NCBI GenBank assembly: GCA_026388915.1
Contig: JAPLIW010000604.1
Location: 1-5,562, forward strand
Length of the DNA: 5,562 nucleotides
Source of the DNA: Deltaproteobacteria bacterium
Lineage (GTDB): Bacteria > Desulfobacterota > SM23-61
Direction of reading: 5' to 3'
The translations under genes were made by a program, and so were the position numbers. The notes below the pieces were generated by a model. The model had not been told where the DNA came from and made no database searches. It worked only from the letters and a program-made list of their open reading frames with translations. Shown here one piece after another: positions 1-5,524 of the stretch (positions are counted from its first letter, which is position 1; the number at the start of each line of letters is the position of its first letter).

Positions 1-1785
1 TCCATCGTTTCCCTTTATCGCCCCGAATTTGCATACTTGAGCGCACAGGGTGCATCCGTTGCAGAGGAACTCGTCGATTGCCGCCCTTCCCTTTCTCTTC
101 TTTCCCCCGGCGTTGGTCCCCTCTTCCTTGACCCAGGCCACAGCCGGACACCCCAGGCGGAGACAGGACCGGCAGCCCGCGCAGAGGTCGGAATCCACGG
201 CCAGGGGCTTTCCGCTGACCGCCTTTTCCCGGCGGGAGAGGACGCAGGGGGCCCGGGAGATGATGACCGAGGGTTCCGGCCGCTTCACTTCTTTTTTGAT
301 CACTCGCTCCGTGGCGGCCAGGTCATAGGGGTTTACCGTTTTGACATGTTTCGCCCCCAGGGCCTTGGCCAGTTTGGCCAGGTCCACTTCAAAGGTCTCC
401 TCGCCCCGCAGGGTGCAACCGGTTCCCGGGTGGTCCTGGCGGCCGGTCATGGCGGTAGTGTGGTTGTCCAGGATGATCACCGTCACCGCCCCTCGGTTGT
501 AGACCACATTGAGCAGGCCGGTGATGCCGGAATGGAGGAAGGTGGAGTCTCCGATGACCGCCACCACTTTCCCCAGCGCTTCTTCTCCCAGGGCTTTGTC
601 CAGGCCCATGGCATGGCCGATGGAGGCCCCCATGCAGACGCAGGTGTCGATGGCGCTGAGGGGGGGCAGAAAACCGAGAGTATAGCAGCCGATGTCCCCG
701 GTCACAAAAAGCTTCATTTTGTTCAGGATGGAAAAAATGCCCCGGTGGGGACATCCCGGGCACATGATGGGGGGCCGGGCCGGGAGTTTTGGTGCTGTCT
801 CCTGCGCCGCGGGTGGAAGATTTTTCAATCCCTTCTCCACCAGGAGGGGGTTCAGTTCTCCCACGAGGGGAAATGCCGACTTGCCCTCCACGGCCAGTCC
901 CATGGCCCGGACCTGCTCCTCGATGAAGGGATCCAGCTCTTCCACCACGTAGAGTTTTTCCACCTGGGAGGCAAAAGATTTGATCATCTCCCGGGGCAGG
1001 GGATAAACCATTCCCAGCTTCAGGAAGGAGGCTTCGGGCATGACTTCCTTGGCATACTCATAAGAGATGCCGCTGGTGATGATTCCCACCTTCTTTTCGC
1101 CCCACTCGACCCGGTTTTCGGGAAAGGTTTCCGCGAAACGGGCCAGATCTTCCATCCGTTTCTCCACCACCGGGTGGCGCTTGCGGGCATTGGCCGGGAG
1201 CATGACCAGTTTGACCGGGTCCTTCACCAGCCCGGGCTTCACCGGGGGAACGGTCGGCTCCGCCGTGCGCACGATCGACTTGGAGTGAGAGACCCGGGTG
1301 GTGGTCCGGAGCATGACCGGGGTGTCGAACTTCTCGCTCAGCTCAAAGGCCATCTTCGTAAATTCTTTGGCTTCCTGGCTGTCGCTGGGCTCCAGCATGG
1401 GGACCTTGGCAAACCGGGCGTAATGGCGGTTGTCCTGCTCGTTCTGGGAGCTGTGCATCTCCGGGTCGTCCGCCGTCACCAGGACCAGCCCGCCCCGCAC
1501 ACCGGTATAAGAGAGGGTGAAAAGAGGGTCCGCGGCCACGTTTACCCCCACATGCTTCATCACCGCCAGGGCGCGGGCCCCGCCAAAAGCAGCTCCCATG
1601 GCGGTTTCCAGAGCCACCTTCTCGTTGGGGGACCATTCCACGTGGGGACCGGCGTAGGCTCCCAGGCTCTCCAGGATCTCCGTGCTGGGTGTCCCGGGGT
1701 AGGCCGCCGCCACCTTTACCCCGCTTTCATAAGCTCCTCTGGCGATGGCTTCATTTCCCGACAGGACGGTTCTTTCTTCGTTCAT
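1..1785 (-). CDS. iorA: Indolepyruvate:ferredoxin oxidoreductase, alpha subunit (3' end cut by window edge)
   Basis: Thiamine-diphosphate (TPP) and iron-sulfur enzyme that oxidatively decarboxylates indolepyruvate and other arylpyruvates with CoA, giving aryl-acetyl-CoA, CO2 and reduced ferredoxin; cytoplasmic, normally paired with IorB. Reading the minus strand gives 595 uninterrupted codons with no stop before the edge. Visible landmarks: YPGTPSTEI (residues 29-37) and WSPNEKVALE (51-60, family-conserved Glu55) in the N-terminal pyruvate-domain half; a second domain starting near VGIITSG (233); MCPGCPHRG near 340-350; the TPP-binding part with GDIGCYTLG (from 363) and GDSTFLHSG (from 412), then LDNHTTAMTGRQ near 440. 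The C-terminal ferredoxin domain has two cysteine sets: Cys535, 538, 541, 546 followed by Pro, and Cys575, 578, 581, 585. All expected motifs are present, so the gene looks intact, with only a few terminal residues missing. The ATG at 1785 follows a strong ribosome-binding site and starts as the family does. It lies 4 nt after the TPR gene, which suggests coupling. iorB is expected beyond the edge. Confidence 0.96.
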   Translation of the reverse strand, partial: MNEERTVLSGNEAIARGAYESGVKVAAAYPGTPSTEILESLGAYAGPHVEWSPNEKVALETAMGAAFGGARALAVMKHVGVNVAADPLFTLSYTGVRGGLVLVTADDPEMHSSQNEQDNRHYARFAKVPMLEPSDSQEAKEFTKMAFELSEKFDTPVMLRTTTRVSHSKSIVRTAEPTVPPVKPGLVKDPVKLVMLPANARKRHPVVEKRMEDLARFAETFPENRVEWGEKKVGIITSGISYEYAKEVMPEASFLKLGMVYPLPREMIKSFASQVEKLYVVEELDPFIEEQVRAMGLAVEGKSAFPLVGELNPLLVEKGLKNLPPAAQETAPKLPARPPIMCPGCPHRGIFSILNKMKLFVTGDIGCYTLGFLPPLSAIDTCVCMGASIGHAMGLDKALGEEALGKVVAVIGDSTFLHSGITGLLNVVYNRGAVTVIILDNHTTAMTGRQDHPGTGCTLRGEETFEVDLAKLAKALGAKHVKTVNPYDLAATERVIKKEVKRPEPSVIISRAPCVLSRREKAVSGKPLAVDSDLCAGCRSCLRLGCPAVAWVKEEGTNAGGKKRKGRAAIDEFLCNGCTLCAQVCKFGAIKGNDG

Positions 1786-1789
1786 TCTC

Positions 1790-2488
1790 TCACCCCTTGA
1801 GCTCGCCCACCTTCCACCGGATGAAGTCGGCCATGGCGGACTTGGGAGCCTGGCCCAGGGCCTTCTGATAGATCTCCAGGGCTTTGGGCTTCTGTTTCAG
1901 CGCCTCGTAGCAGCGGGCCACGCCCAGCATGGACTCGATGTGGTAGGGCTGGTGGGGGTCTTCCATATTCTTCTGGAAATATTCCAGCGCCTTCTGCGAA
2001 TCTCCTTTGGCCTCCGAAATATAGGCCAGGCCGTTCAAGGCCAGATTGCGGAAAGGCCCGTCGAGGCTTTTGGAGTAAGCCGCCTGGGCCGGGTCGTACT
2101 CTTTCATCGCGTAAAGACAGTGGCCGATGAAGACCTGGGATACCTGAGCCGTTCTTCCCCAGGAATAGGCGGAAAGCGCTTCTTTGAATTTCTCTAGGGC
2201 CTTCTGGTAATCTTCCTTTTTCTCCGCCGCCGGATTCTCCTGAGAGGTCCGGTAGGCCTCCTGGTATAGCTGCAAAGCCTGCTGCTGGAGGGCCAGCGCT
2301 TTTCCTTCCTGCAACCTGAGGTAGTAAAACGTCCCCGCGCCCGCGGCGATCACGATCAGAACGATGACCGCCGCCAGGGTCACCTGGCGCTGGTGGGTTC
2401 TCAAAAACTGGATGACTTGCCCAGTGGTGGAGATAAACTCATCCGGTTCCTTCAACAGTTTTTTGCGGGAAACTTTTTTAACCGCCAT
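1790..2488 (-). CDS. Membrane-anchored tetratricopeptide-repeat protein, YfgM-like
   Basis: Predicted 232-residue inner-membrane protein. The N-terminus is basic and cytoplasmic (MAVKKVSRKKLLKEPDEF). One transmembrane helix spans about residues 36-57 (VTLAAVIVLIVIAAGAG). The rest is helical and carries TPR-like motifs, e.g. DYQKALEKFKEALSAY (93-108), a stretch around YDPAQAAYSKSL, GDSQKALEYFQKNM (162-175) and QKPKALEIYQKAL (199-211). This architecture matches YfgM/TPR_21-type proteins, which in enterobacteria associate with the Sec translocon and periplasmic chaperones; that role is inferred here. The reading frame is open up to 2566, but I start at ATG 2488. AAGGAG (2498-2503) lies 9 nt upstream of it, and the extra 26 residues would be read through an intergenic repeat. 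The gene ends 4 nt before iorA and is probably co-transcribed with it. No residue links it to IorA function. Confidence 0.85.
   Translation of the reverse strand: MAVKKVSRKKLLKEPDEFISTTGQVIQFLRTHQRQVTLAAVIVLIVIAAGAGTFYYLRLQEGKALALQQQALQLYQEAYRTSQENPAAEKKEDYQKALEKFKEALSAYSWGRTAQVSQVFIGHCLYAMKEYDPAQAAYSKSLDGPFRNLALNGLAYISEAKGDSQKALEYFQKNMEDPHQPYHIESMLGVARCYEALKQKPKALEIYQKALGQAPKSAMADFIRWKVGELKG
1791..1798 (-). promoter_or_regulatory. Ribosome-binding site of iorA, overlapping the TPR-gene stop
   Basis: On the minus strand AAGGGGTG lies 5 nt before the iorA ATG. Its last bases are also part of the TGA stop of the upstream TPR gene (1792-1790). A ribosome finishing the TPR protein therefore ends on the iorA start region, the usual layout for translational coupling. 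It also fixes ATG 1785 as the iorA start. Confidence 0.75.
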
Positions 2489-2497
2489 TCGCTTTTT

Positions 2498-2503
2498 CTC
2501 CTT
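2498..2503 (-). promoter_or_regulatory. Ribosome-binding site that sets the TPR-gene start
   Basis: AAGGAG on the minus strand, 9 nt before ATG 2488. It supports the internal methionine over the farther in-frame ATG at 2566, which lies inside repetitive DNA. Confidence 0.65.
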
Positions 2504-2532
2504 TTCAACTCTTCGAAAAAAAATAATGATGA

Positions 2533-2602
2533 ACCGCAGAGCGCGCAGAGATCGCCGAGCAGACAAATTGGAATGCTGGAATAGTGGAATGGTGGAATAA
2601 TG
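2533..2602 (+). repeat. Composite tandem repeat, copy A (left arm of an inverted pair)
   Basis: Two short-period arrays lie in series. Three 9-bp units begin at 2535, 2544 and 2553 (CGCAGAGCG, CGCAGAGAT, CGCCGAGCA). Four 8-bp units begin at 2569, 2577, 2585 and 2593 (TGGAATGC, TGGAATAG, TGGAATGG, TGGAATAA). The periods are exact. The copy lies just upstream of the TPR gene, between it and the exported-protein gene. It faces copy C (2640-2705) in inverted orientation and is closely similar to copy B after recJ. Confidence 0.85.
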
Positions 2603-2639
2603 ATTAAATCGCGCAGCAAAATAAAAAACCGTAGTTCAT

Positions 2640-2705
2640 CCATTATTCCAATGTTCCATTATTCCTTTCTTATTTATTCTCCGCGGGCTCTGCGAGCTCT
2701 GCGGT
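2640..2705 (-). repeat. Composite tandem repeat, copy C (right arm of the inverted pair)
   Basis: Reverse-oriented version of copy A. On the plus strand TTCCA-type units end at 2650 and 2658, with a third TTCC ending at 2665 (8-bp period). CTCTGCG-type units begin at 2679 (CTCCGCG), 2688 and 2697 (9-bp period). Read on the minus strand, the order of the two arrays is the same as in copy A. The inner ends are perfect complements over 10 bp (2593-2602 with 2641-2650), so the pair could form a long imperfect hairpin with a loop of about 38 nt in the transcript or in single-stranded DNA. Confidence 0.82.
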
Positions 2706-2746
2706 GATATCCTTTTTTCATCCACTGGAAGATTTACCGGCTGCGG

Positions 2747-3163
2747 CTAGGGGAGGAAGTTGACCGTCTTCAGATCCTTGGCATCGATCTGGAAAGTCCC
2801 AAATTCCGCCTTTCCGTAAAACTTCGACCGTTTATCCACTTTCAAGTCCAGGCTTTCCTGGGTCCGCAGGGTCAGTTTGGCCGGAATTTCATTCCCCTCG
2901 GCGGCCTGAAACTGAATCTGAGATATCTTTTCAAAGGGGACGGTGACGGTGGCGCTCCCCCGCTTCCCCGCGAGGAAAACTTTCCCTTCCTGGCTGAACT
3001 GGGAGAGGGAGGTCGGTATACCCTCCCGGTCCGTCACCTTCACGGAAAAATTCTTTTCCGGAGACGGGACCTTGTCGGCCGGGGCCGAACCGCCCAGTTC
3101 TCCCATTCCCATGAGGAAGAGAAGGGAGCTAAGGATCACTATCGGAGCCAGGAATCTCTTCAT
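2747..3163 (-). CDS. Small exported protein of unknown function
   Basis: 138 residues; I do not recognise the family. The N-terminus is a signal peptide: Lys2-Arg3, a hydrophobic core at about 4-20 (FLAPIVILSSLLFLMG), and a likely signal peptidase I site after Ala-Pro-Ala (27-29). No cysteine lies near it, so it is not a lipoprotein. The mature part of about 109 residues is polar and predicted beta-rich, with no cysteine, metal-binding or catalytic motif. It seems to contain two related halves: GKRGSATVTVPFEKISQIQF (66-85) and GKAEFGTFQIDAKDLKTVNF (117-136), each preceded by a strand-rich stretch. The start is well supported by GGGAGG (3170-3175), 6 nt before the ATG. It is the first gene of the leftward group, but 258 bp of repeat-filled DNA separate it from the TPR gene, so a shared transcript is uncertain. 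A periplasmic structural or binding role is possible but unproven. Confidence 0.8.
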   Translation of the reverse strand: MKRFLAPIVILSSLLFLMGMGELGGSAPADKVPSPEKNFSVKVTDREGIPTSLSQFSQEGKVFLAGKRGSATVTVPFEKISQIQFQAAEGNEIPAKLTLRTQESLDLKVDKRSKFYGKAEFGTFQIDAKDLKTVNFLP

Positions 3164-3177
3164 CTTACGCCTCCCGG

Positions 3178-3205
3178 AATAAGCTGTGCCGGTTACCGGC
3201 TTATT
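3178..3205. promoter_or_regulatory. Palindrome in the leader of the exported-protein gene
   Basis: GCCGG-TTA-CCGGC (3188-3200) is flanked by AATAA (3178-3182) and TTATT (3201-3205), so the stem can extend past a bulge on one side. It sits 15-42 bp upstream of the gene start, next to the ribosome-binding site and between it and the putative promoter. It could be an operator or a 5'-leader hairpin. No run of U follows it in the leftward direction, so it is not a typical terminator. Confidence 0.4.
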
Positions 3206-3248
3206 CTAATTATTAATTTTAGATAGCATTTTTAACCGAAAATGACAA
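3203..3248 (-). promoter_or_regulatory. Possible promoter of the leftward gene group
   Basis: An AT-rich stretch precedes the exported-protein gene. On the minus strand TTGTCA (3243-3248) is followed after 17 nt by TATCTA (3220-3225). Better -10-like hexamers, TAAAAT (3216-3221) and TAGAAT (3203-3208), also occur but lack a well-spaced -35. The location is right for a promoter; the exact boxes are a weak call. Confidence 0.3.
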
Positions 3249-3269
3249 CTCTAAATCGAACCGAATGAT

Positions 3270-3281
3270 TTCTGCGCAGAA
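3270..3281. promoter_or_regulatory. Perfect 12-bp palindrome, possible operator
   Basis: TTCTGCGCAGAA is fully self-complementary and has no spacer. It lies 107 bp upstream of the exported-protein start, just outside the AT-rich promoter zone. The form would suit a dimeric regulator, but I recognise no specific family, and one 12-bp palindrome in such a region could arise by chance. Confidence 0.25.
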
Positions 3282-3322
3282 CCCCCTTGCCCCACGACCT
3301 GGCACCCATCGGGGAAAGATGA

Positions 3323-3366
3323 ATGGGCAAGAACCCATTTCCTTGAGATGAAATATGCTTGCCCAT
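3323..3366. repeat. 9-bp inverted repeat (potential hairpin)
   Basis: ATGGGCAAG (3323-3331) and CTTGCCCAT (3358-3366) are perfect complements separated by 26 nt. CGGGG upstream and CCCCG shortly downstream could extend the stem with an internal loop. It lies immediately left of the 30-bp inverted-repeat element and may be part of the same structure. Confidence 0.5.
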
Positions 3367-3386
3367 CCCCCGTTTTTGTGACCGTT

Positions 3387-3609
3387 GGGGTTCAGGCCGA
3401 AGAAATTCGGATCATCAGGCTCGGCGGGTTCATGGTTTTCTAATTCCCTTCCCGCCTATCCTCCGCAAAGAGAGGCCTGCGAGGAAATAACTCCAGAGGC
3501 AAGACTGGGCTAAACCATCTCCCCTTGCGAATCTCCCCGGGACAGGCCCGACCCAATGAAAGCATAATCGCCTTAGGATGATGATCCGAATTCCTTCGGC
3601 CTGAACCCC
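3387..3609. mobile_element. Palindromic element bounded by 30-bp inverted repeats (MITE/REP-like candidate)
   Basis: The left arm (3387-3416) and right arm (3580-3609) are reverse complements at 29 of 30 positions. Both begin at the outer edge with GGGGTTCAGG and end inside with ATCATC. Each arm holds its own hairpin: CCGAA-GAAA-TTCGG on the plus strand in the left arm and CCGAA-GGAA-TTCGG on the minus strand in the right arm. The 163 bp between them have no usable open frame, and the inner flanks show weaker inverted similarity (GGCG..TT..ATG..TTT..C). I see no clear target-site duplication at the edges and no transposase. It could be a non-autonomous insertion, a paired REP-like element, or a long structured RNA. 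The inverted repeat itself is certain; the class is inferred. Confidence 0.5.
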
Positions 3610-3630
3610 ATGCGCTAGCCCCTCTCTCTT

Positions 3631-3645
3631 CCGAGTTTTTCTCGG
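3631..3645. repeat. Small hairpin upstream of recJ
   Basis: CCGAG-TTTTT-CTCGG forms a 5-bp stem with a 5-nt loop, about 57 bp before the recJ -35 box. The T-run is in the loop, not after the stem, so it does not look like an intrinsic terminator. Confidence 0.35.
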
Positions 3646-3701
3646 CCATGGGTTCTTTCCTCAAAAACTGGGGCTGGGAAAGTTTAAGTTCAAATATGTG
3701 A

Positions 3702-3731
3702 TTGACAGGAATCATCCCCCTTCGCTATTTT
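3702..3731 (+). promoter_or_regulatory. Sigma-70-type promoter of recJ
   Basis: TTGACA (3702-3707) is an exact -35 consensus. After 18 nt comes TATTTT (3726-3731), 4 of 6 to the -10 consensus. Transcription would then begin near 3738, about 13 nt before ATG 3751. This argues against the in-frame TTG at 3730 as the recJ start, because it would not be in the message. Confidence 0.55.
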
Positions 3732-3750
3732 GATTGAAGAATCGGATTCG

Positions 3751-5517
3751 ATGGAAATGAAGAATTCATCCAGCAAAAATACAGGAAATGTCTCCGGTCT
3801 TAAGATGAAATGGCAGTTTCATCCGCCCCCCGCCGAAGATGGCAAACTCCCCCTGAGCGAACTGGGGATCTCTCCTCTGACCGGACAAATCCTTCAAAAC
3901 CGCGGAATATCGGGGGCGGACGAGGCCCGGCAGTTTCTAAACCCCACCCTGTCGGACCTTCCCGACCCTTCTACCATGAAAGACATGGAAAAGGCGGTCC
4001 GCCGGATCACCCAGGCCCTCCGGAAAGGGGAAAAGATCACCATTTATGGGGATTATGACGTGGACGGGACCACGGCCACCACCGTTCTCTCCCTGTTCCT
4101 GAAGAAAGCCGGGGGGCAGGTTGATTTTCACCTCCCCCACCGGGTCCAGGAGGGATACGGACTCAACCTGGAGGCCATAAAAAAGATCCATGCCTCGGGA
4201 ACCCGGCTGCTCATAACCGCCGATTGCGGGATCAGTAACCGCGAGGAGGTCGAGTGGGCGCGGGCGAACGGCCTGGAGGTGGTGGTGACCGACCATCATG
4301 AGGTCCCCGAAAAACTCCCCCCCGCCCTGGCCATTCTCAACCCCAAGCAGAAAGACTGCTTGTATCCTTTTAAAGGTCTGGCGGGGGTGGGAGTGGCCTT
4401 CAACCTGATCATCGGTCTGCGAAGCTCTCTGCGGCGGGAAGGTTTCTTCCAGAACGGAAACGGTCCGAATCTGAAAGAGTACCTGGACCTGGTGGCCCTG
4501 GGAACGGTAAGCGACGTGGTTCCCCTCGTCGGAGCAAACCGCATTCTGGTAAAATTCGGCCTGGGAGAGCTCAGCCAGTCCAGCCGCCCCGGCATCGCCG
4601 CCCTGAAAGGGGTCGCCGGCCTGGAGGCCGGGCCGGTGGATACCACGGGGATCAATTTCCGACTGGCCCCCAGGATCAACGCCGCCGGCCGCCTGGAGGA
4701 TGCCCGGGACGTCATTCATCTCCTGACTTCGAATGACCCGGAACAGTCCCGAAGCGTCGCCGCCCGTCTGAACGAGTTGAATTCCTCCCGTCAGCGCATC
4801 GAGGAAAAGATCCTTTCCGAGGCCAGGGAGATGATCGAATCCCAGGGCTCAAAAGGGAGGAGAAGGTCCATTGTCCTGGCCTCCCGGGATTGGCATCCGG
4901 GGGTCATCGGCATCGTGGCTTCCCGCTTGACGGAGGAATTCAACTGCCCTACCATTCTGATTGCCCTGAAAGAGAATCTGGGGAAAGGCTCGGGCCGCTC
5001 CATCGACGCCTTTCCCCTTTTTGAAGGGCTGAAGGCCTGCCAGGATTGGATGGAAACCTTCGGGGGGCACGCCCAGGCCGCCGGGCTGGTGATCCGGGCG
5101 GACCGGATTCCAGATTTTGCTCGCGCTTTTGACGAGGTCGTGGGGGCCAGGCTTTCCCAGGAAGATGCGGTTCCGCACCTCACCCTCGACGCCCTGACCA
5201 GCCTGGAGCAGCTCAACGAGCCCTTTCTGTCCGAGCTGGGAATGCTGGCTCCCTTTGGGATGGGGAATCCCGAGCCGGTGCTGGGGATGGAAAACCTGAA
5301 GGTGGTTGGTTCTCGCCTGGTGGGCAAGGGCCATCTGCGGATTCGCATCAAGGAAGGACGGCGGACCCGGGAGGCCATCGGGTTCGGCATGGGCTCGTGG
5401 CACCCCCTGTCCGGGGAAGGAATGAGGATGGCTTTTTCTCCCCAGGTTAATCTGTACCAGGGAAGCCGAAGCCTCCAGCTGCGGATCATCGACCTGCAGC
5501 CCGCTTCAGACCCCTGA
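3751..5517 (+). CDS. recJ: Single-stranded-DNA-specific 5'-3' exonuclease RecJ
   Basis: DHH-family nuclease that degrades single-stranded DNA from 5' ends in recombination and mismatch or base-excision repair, using Mn2+/Mg2+; cytoplasmic. From ATG 3751 it has 588 residues, normal for RecJ. The catalytic DHH domain shows YGDYDVDG (99-106, metal-binding Asp101, 103, 105), ITADCGIS (Asp158), TDHH (180-183) and ALGTVSDVVPL (249-259, Asp255), then APRINAAGR (306-314). The DHHA1 and nucleic-acid-binding part shows DWHPGVIGIVASRL (380-393), SGRSI (414-418) and GGHAQAAG (438-445). FGMGNPEP (502-509) precedes the C-terminal OB-fold region. All metal ligands expected in these motifs are present, so the enzyme should be active. 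The start is uncertain: no strong ribosome-binding site precedes 3751, 3757 or 3805. The MKWQF at 3805 fits the usual family N-terminus and would give 570 residues. The TTG at 3730 is disfavoured by the promoter. recJ is divergent from the leftward genes, and no downstream partner is visible. Confidence 0.96.
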   Translation: MEMKNSSSKNTGNVSGLKMKWQFHPPPAEDGKLPLSELGISPLTGQILQNRGISGADEARQFLNPTLSDLPDPSTMKDMEKAVRRITQALRKGEKITIYGDYDVDGTTATTVLSLFLKKAGGQVDFHLPHRVQEGYGLNLEAIKKIHASGTRLLITADCGISNREEVEWARANGLEVVVTDHHEVPEKLPPALAILNPKQKDCLYPFKGLAGVGVAFNLIIGLRSSLRREGFFQNGNGPNLKEYLDLVALGTVSDVVPLVGANRILVKFGLGELSQSSRPGIAALKGVAGLEAGPVDTTGINFRLAPRINAAGRLEDARDVIHLLTSNDPEQSRSVAARLNELNSSRQRIEEKILSEAREMIESQGSKGRRRSIVLASRDWHPGVIGIVASRLTEEFNCPTILIALKENLGKGSGRSIDAFPLFEGLKACQDWMETFGGHAQAAGLVIRADRIPDFARAFDEVVGARLSQEDAVPHLTLDALTSLEQLNEPFLSELGMLAPFGMGNPEPVLGMENLKVVGSRLVGKGHLRIRIKEGRRTREAIGFGMGSWHPLSGEGMRMAFSPQVNLYQGSRSLQLRIIDLQPASDP

Positions 5518-5524
5518 GCCCAGA

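Larger units (their letters stand above)
3164..3750. other. Divergent intergenic region with palindromes and no gene
   Basis: About 587 bp separate the two divergent genes. I find no convincing coding sequence. The region has an AT-rich part near 3200-3270, then palindromes and inverted repeats from 3270 to about 3660, then the recJ promoter. A 91-codon open frame on the minus strand (3440-3715) runs through the repeats and the recJ promoter, resembles nothing I know, and is not called. The density of inverted repeats suggests a mobile palindromic element or structured RNA. Confidence 0.7.

Noticed and set aside
37..1800. A 587-codon open frame on the plus strand, longer than most genes here
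   Set aside because: It is the exact in-register antisense of iorA. It stays open because iorA uses no TTA, CTA or TCA codons over this span. Its protein has no recognisable motif and is rich in Gly, His and Arg, while the minus strand carries every IorA motif.
2395..2411. CTCAAAAACTGG shared between the TPR gene (2400-2411) and the region before recJ (3660-3671), with GGGTTC shortly upstream of both
   Set aside because: A shared 12-mer is expected about once by chance in a window of this size, and one copy is inside coding sequence. The nearby GGGTTC is offset by a 5-nt difference.
2489..2566. A 26-residue N-terminal extension of the TPR protein
   Set aside because: It would be encoded by the intergenic CGCAGAG repeat. 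The internal ATG at 2488 has a proper ribosome-binding site and a typical basic N-terminus.
2603..2639. The centre of the inverted repeat as a CRISPR-like or small-RNA unit
   Set aside because: There is only one spacer-like segment, the arms are degenerate short-period arrays, and no cas gene or clear promoter or terminator is present.
3300..3315. TGGCAC as the -24 part of a sigma-54 promoter
   Set aside because: The following -12 position reads GGGG instead of TTGC, so the essential GC is missing.
3440..3715. A 91-codon minus-strand frame beginning MIPVNHIFEL
   Set aside because: It runs through the recJ promoter, the CCGAG hairpin and the 30-bp inverted repeat, resembles no family I know, and is best explained as chance translation of repeats.
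3937..4719. A 260-codon minus-strand open frame inside recJ, and others at 4791-5537 and 4849-5403
   Set aside because: They are shadows of the strongly supported recJ frame, with low-complexity products and no plausible domains.
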